Positions 8,195-9,251 of a stretch of DNA of 9,251 nt are shown here, piece by piece (within the stretch, counting starts at the first letter, position 1; each line of letters starts with the position of its first letter). The notes under the pieces are model-generated. The model was not told the origin of the DNA. It did no database searches and was given only the letters and a program-made list of their open reading frames with translations. The stretch is taken from assembly GCA_030591795.1 (NCBI GenBank), contig JAUVAJ010000038.1, positions 1 through 9,251 on the forward strand, read 5' to 3'. The DNA is from Desulfuromonadales bacterium (GTDB taxonomy: Bacteria; Desulfobacterota; Desulfuromonadia; Desulfuromonadales; UBA2294). The position numbers were made by a program, and so were the translations under genes.

Positions 8195-8214
8195 ACCCTC
8201 CATTTTGAGCTTTG

Positions 8215-8237
8215 ACCGACCAGAAATAATCGTCGGT
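8215..8237 (-). terminator. Short hairpin just after the TPR gene, weak candidate terminator
   Basis: ACCGAC (8215-8220) pairs with GTCGGT (8232-8237) around an 11-nt AT-rich loop, 3 nt after the minus-strand TPR stop. No T run follows on that strand (TCAAAGC), so it may only stabilise the 3' end, or do nothing. Confidence 0.2.
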
Positions 8238-8240
8238 TTA

Positions 8241-8681
8241 TTAACGCAACCCGAACCAGTTGAAACAACGTCCGAGATGCCGGTTGACAGGATGCTCACG
8301 CTCGAGCGTCATGATCACCGGCGACTTGCGCTGGCCAAGGCGCTTCAGCTCAGCAGCAATCGCCGGATTCCGGCCAACCTTCAAACCCCGACGAAAAGCT
8401 TTGATCGCAGCCGTCTTCTCACCGGCCAGCAGGCAAGTGCGGCCAAAGATCAACCAGAGTTCACAATTGGTCGGATCCTGTTCGGTCGCCCGCATACAAA
8501 GAGCCAGACCCTTGCGGTATTCATGCCGTTCCAGGGCGAGACAGTACCCTTGATAAGCAGTAAGAAGCGGTGATGAATCGTTCTTGGCCGCCGTTTCAAA
8601 ATGCATCAGGGCTACCAGCGAGTTCCCTTGTTCAAGGGCCTTGATCCCTTGCTGGATCAGGACATTGGCAGATGGGTTCAT
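8241..8681 (-). CDS. Small tetratricopeptide repeat (TPR) protein
   Basis: 146 residues with no signal peptide at the chosen start, so probably cytosolic. Three helix-turn-helix TPR units can be read: about 6-37 (IQQGIKALEQGNSLVALMHFETAAK), about 38-72 (AYQGYCLALERHEYRKGLALCMRATEQDP) and about 73-105 (LWLIFGRTCLLAGEKTAAIKAFRRGL). They show the expected small residues and closing Asp-Pro or similar turns. A basic tail of about 35 residues follows (LGQRKSPVI, NRHLGRCFNWFGLR), which looks like a separate conserved element and not a fourth repeat. TPRs bind protein partners, but no partner can be inferred. Start choice: ATG 8681 has GGAG about 7 nt upstream; longer in-frame starts (up to a TTG at 8786) have no binding site. 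It is a single gene, convergent with the lipoprotein gene and divergent from the CoA-binding gene. Confidence 0.85.
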   Translation of the reverse strand: MNPSANVLIQQGIKALEQGNSLVALMHFETAAKNDSSPLLTAYQGYCLALERHEYRKGLALCMRATEQDPTNCELWLIFGRTCLLAGEKTAAIKAFRRGLKVGRNPAIAAELKRLGQRKSPVIMTLEREHPVNRHLGRCFNWFGLR

Positions 8682-8701
8682 AACGTACTCCACTTTGCTT
8701 G

Positions 8702-8859
8702 GCAAGCGGCTTATTTCCGGTAACATTAAAATAAGCAGTCCGGCTAAATACCAGCCGCTTGCGGTCAGACAGACTGAAATGTGCAAAGCCCGTGCCTGTT
8801 GTCCCGGACTCTTCTATTTTACCGTGTAGCCCTGCAACCGCAAGGCCGGTCACATTCAG
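8702..8859. repeat. Cluster of overlapping inverted repeats in the TPR/CoA-binding intergenic region
   Basis: This stretch between divergent genes holds several dyads: GCAAGCGGCT (8702-8711) with AGCCGCTTGC (8753-8762), CTTATTT (8710-8716) with AAATAAG (8729-8735), CGGCT (8741-8745) with AGCCG (8753-8757), CTTGCGGT (8758-8765) with ACCGCAAG (8837-8844), and CTGAAATGTG (8774-8783) with CACATTCAG (8851-8859, one bulged A). The GCTTGC arm is shared by two partners, so the pairings exclude each other. No known riboswitch consensus was recognised. It could be a leader RNA on either strand, operators, or an eroded repeat. Confidence 0.45.
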
Positions 8860-8955
8860 GTTGCCCTTTTCAAGTCGAGATGACACGGTGATGAGCGTTA
8901 TTCAACGAACAGCAACTAACATTTTTTGGCGCATGCTGCGTCTATGGAGAAAATA

Positions 8956-9251
8956 ATGACTATTGATGAGCGAATTGAAAAGTTCCTGAGTTCCGAAAGT
9001 TTCGGTGTGGTCGGAGCTTCGACCAATCGCGATAAATACGGCAACAAGGTGGTTCGTGCCTATCAGCAAGATAACCGCAACGTCATCCCGGTTAATCCCC
9101 GGGCTGAGACGATCGAAGGGTTGGCCTGTGTCGGCTCGGTCAGCGACCTGCCGGACAACGTCAAGAGCATCTCGGTGATCACGCCACCCAAGATCACCGA
9201 ACAGGTGGTTGAAGCGGCGATCGCCAAGGGGATCGAAAATATCTGGATGCA
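8956..9251 (+). CDS. CoA-binding domain protein, YccU/CoA_binding_2 type (cut by window edge)
   Basis: The first 98 codons are present, of an expected 135-145 for the family. The protein is a single Rossmann-like CoA-binding domain of the kind found at the N-terminus of succinyl-CoA synthetase alpha and ADP-forming acetyl-CoA synthetases, but usually free-standing. Visible: FGVVGASTNRDKYGNKV (about 16-32, the nucleotide/CoA loop), VIPVNPRAETIEG (43-55), the SVSDLP turn, SVITPPKITEQVVEAAIAKG (72-92) and the conserved NIWM at the cut. The ATG at 8956 has GGAGA 5 nt upstream. These proteins are thought to bind CoA or acyl-CoA; a precise role is not established. A small hairpin (8928-8942) ends just before the binding site. 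The gene is divergent from the TPR gene. No clear promoter was found in its upstream region. Confidence 0.88.
   Translation, partial: MTIDERIEKFLSSESFGVVGASTNRDKYGNKVVRAYQQDNRNVIPVNPRAETIEGLACVGSVSDLPDNVKSISVITPPKITEQVVEAAIAKGIENIWM

Noticed and set aside
8241..8786. Longer TPR protein starting at TTG 8786 with a hydrophobic N-terminal segment
   Set aside because: No ribosome binding site at the TTG or at the internal ATG near 8726, whereas ATG 8681 has GGAG at good spacing; the hydrophobic stretch falls inside the inverted-repeat region.
8742..8860. GEMM-type (c-di-GMP or cGAMP) riboswitch
   Set aside because: Fragments such as GGCTAAATACC, GAAA, GCAAAGCC and TAGCC...ACCG look suggestive, but the spacing, the P2 stem and the AGCCGGGT(T)ACCG end are wrong, so the consensus fold cannot be drawn.
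8632..8886. Minus-strand ORF of 84 codons across the TPR start
   Set aside because: Overlaps the TPR gene in another frame, has no binding site and shows no motif.
8928..8942. Intrinsic terminator for the minus strand
   Set aside because: On that strand the stem is followed by a run of A, not T.

Overview
The window is a compact stretch of chromosome with housekeeping and metabolic genes. It has five minus-strand genes in two operon-like groups, then a plus-strand lipoprotein gene, a minus-strand TPR gene, and the start of a plus-strand CoA-binding gene. A long HisZ (regulatory subunit for a short-form HisG) next to purA, a three-domain SerA, and C+G-rich codon use fit a Gram-negative anaerobe of the Desulfuromonadales type (Geobacter/Desulfuromonas/Pelobacter relatives). 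This placement rests on gene content and gene order only. I see no mobile element, CRISPR array, tRNA or rRNA, and no sign of recent transfer.

Region 1-3976 (minus strand) reads serA -> hisZ -> purA with gaps of about 23 and 13 nt, and is very probably one transcription unit. A good sigma70-like promoter lies just upstream of serA, with TTGACA, a 17-nt spacer and an extended -10. The unit joins the first step of serine synthesis, the allosteric subunit for the first step of histidine synthesis, and the committed step of AMP synthesis. purA runs off the left edge. The SerA protein is unusual: its catalytic arginine position holds methionine, and several other near-invariant active-site positions are altered.

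Region 4019-7142 (minus strand) reads glpD -> pepA. The two genes overlap by 26 nt, and the pepA ribosome binding site lies inside the end of glpD. GlpD feeds glycerol-3-phosphate electrons to the quinone pool. PepA is a cytosolic dizinc leucyl aminopeptidase with all its metal ligands present.

Region 7143-8194 holds a divergent intergenic region with a plus-strand promoter and an 8-bp direct repeat (GTACAATG, 13-bp period) covering its -10. It is followed by a lipoprotein made of two tandem beta-sandwich-like repeats, which ends in a very strong intrinsic terminator (14-bp perfect stem).

Region 8241-9251 holds a small TPR protein on the minus strand, a 274-bp divergent region with several overlapping inverted repeats that cannot all pair at once, and the first 98 codons of a CoA_binding_2 (YccU-like) protein that runs off the right edge.

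I did not find a clearly new multi-gene system. The best leads are the active-site-altered SerA, the full-length HisZ, the duplicated-domain lipoprotein with its repeat-bearing promoter, and the structured region at 8702-8859.
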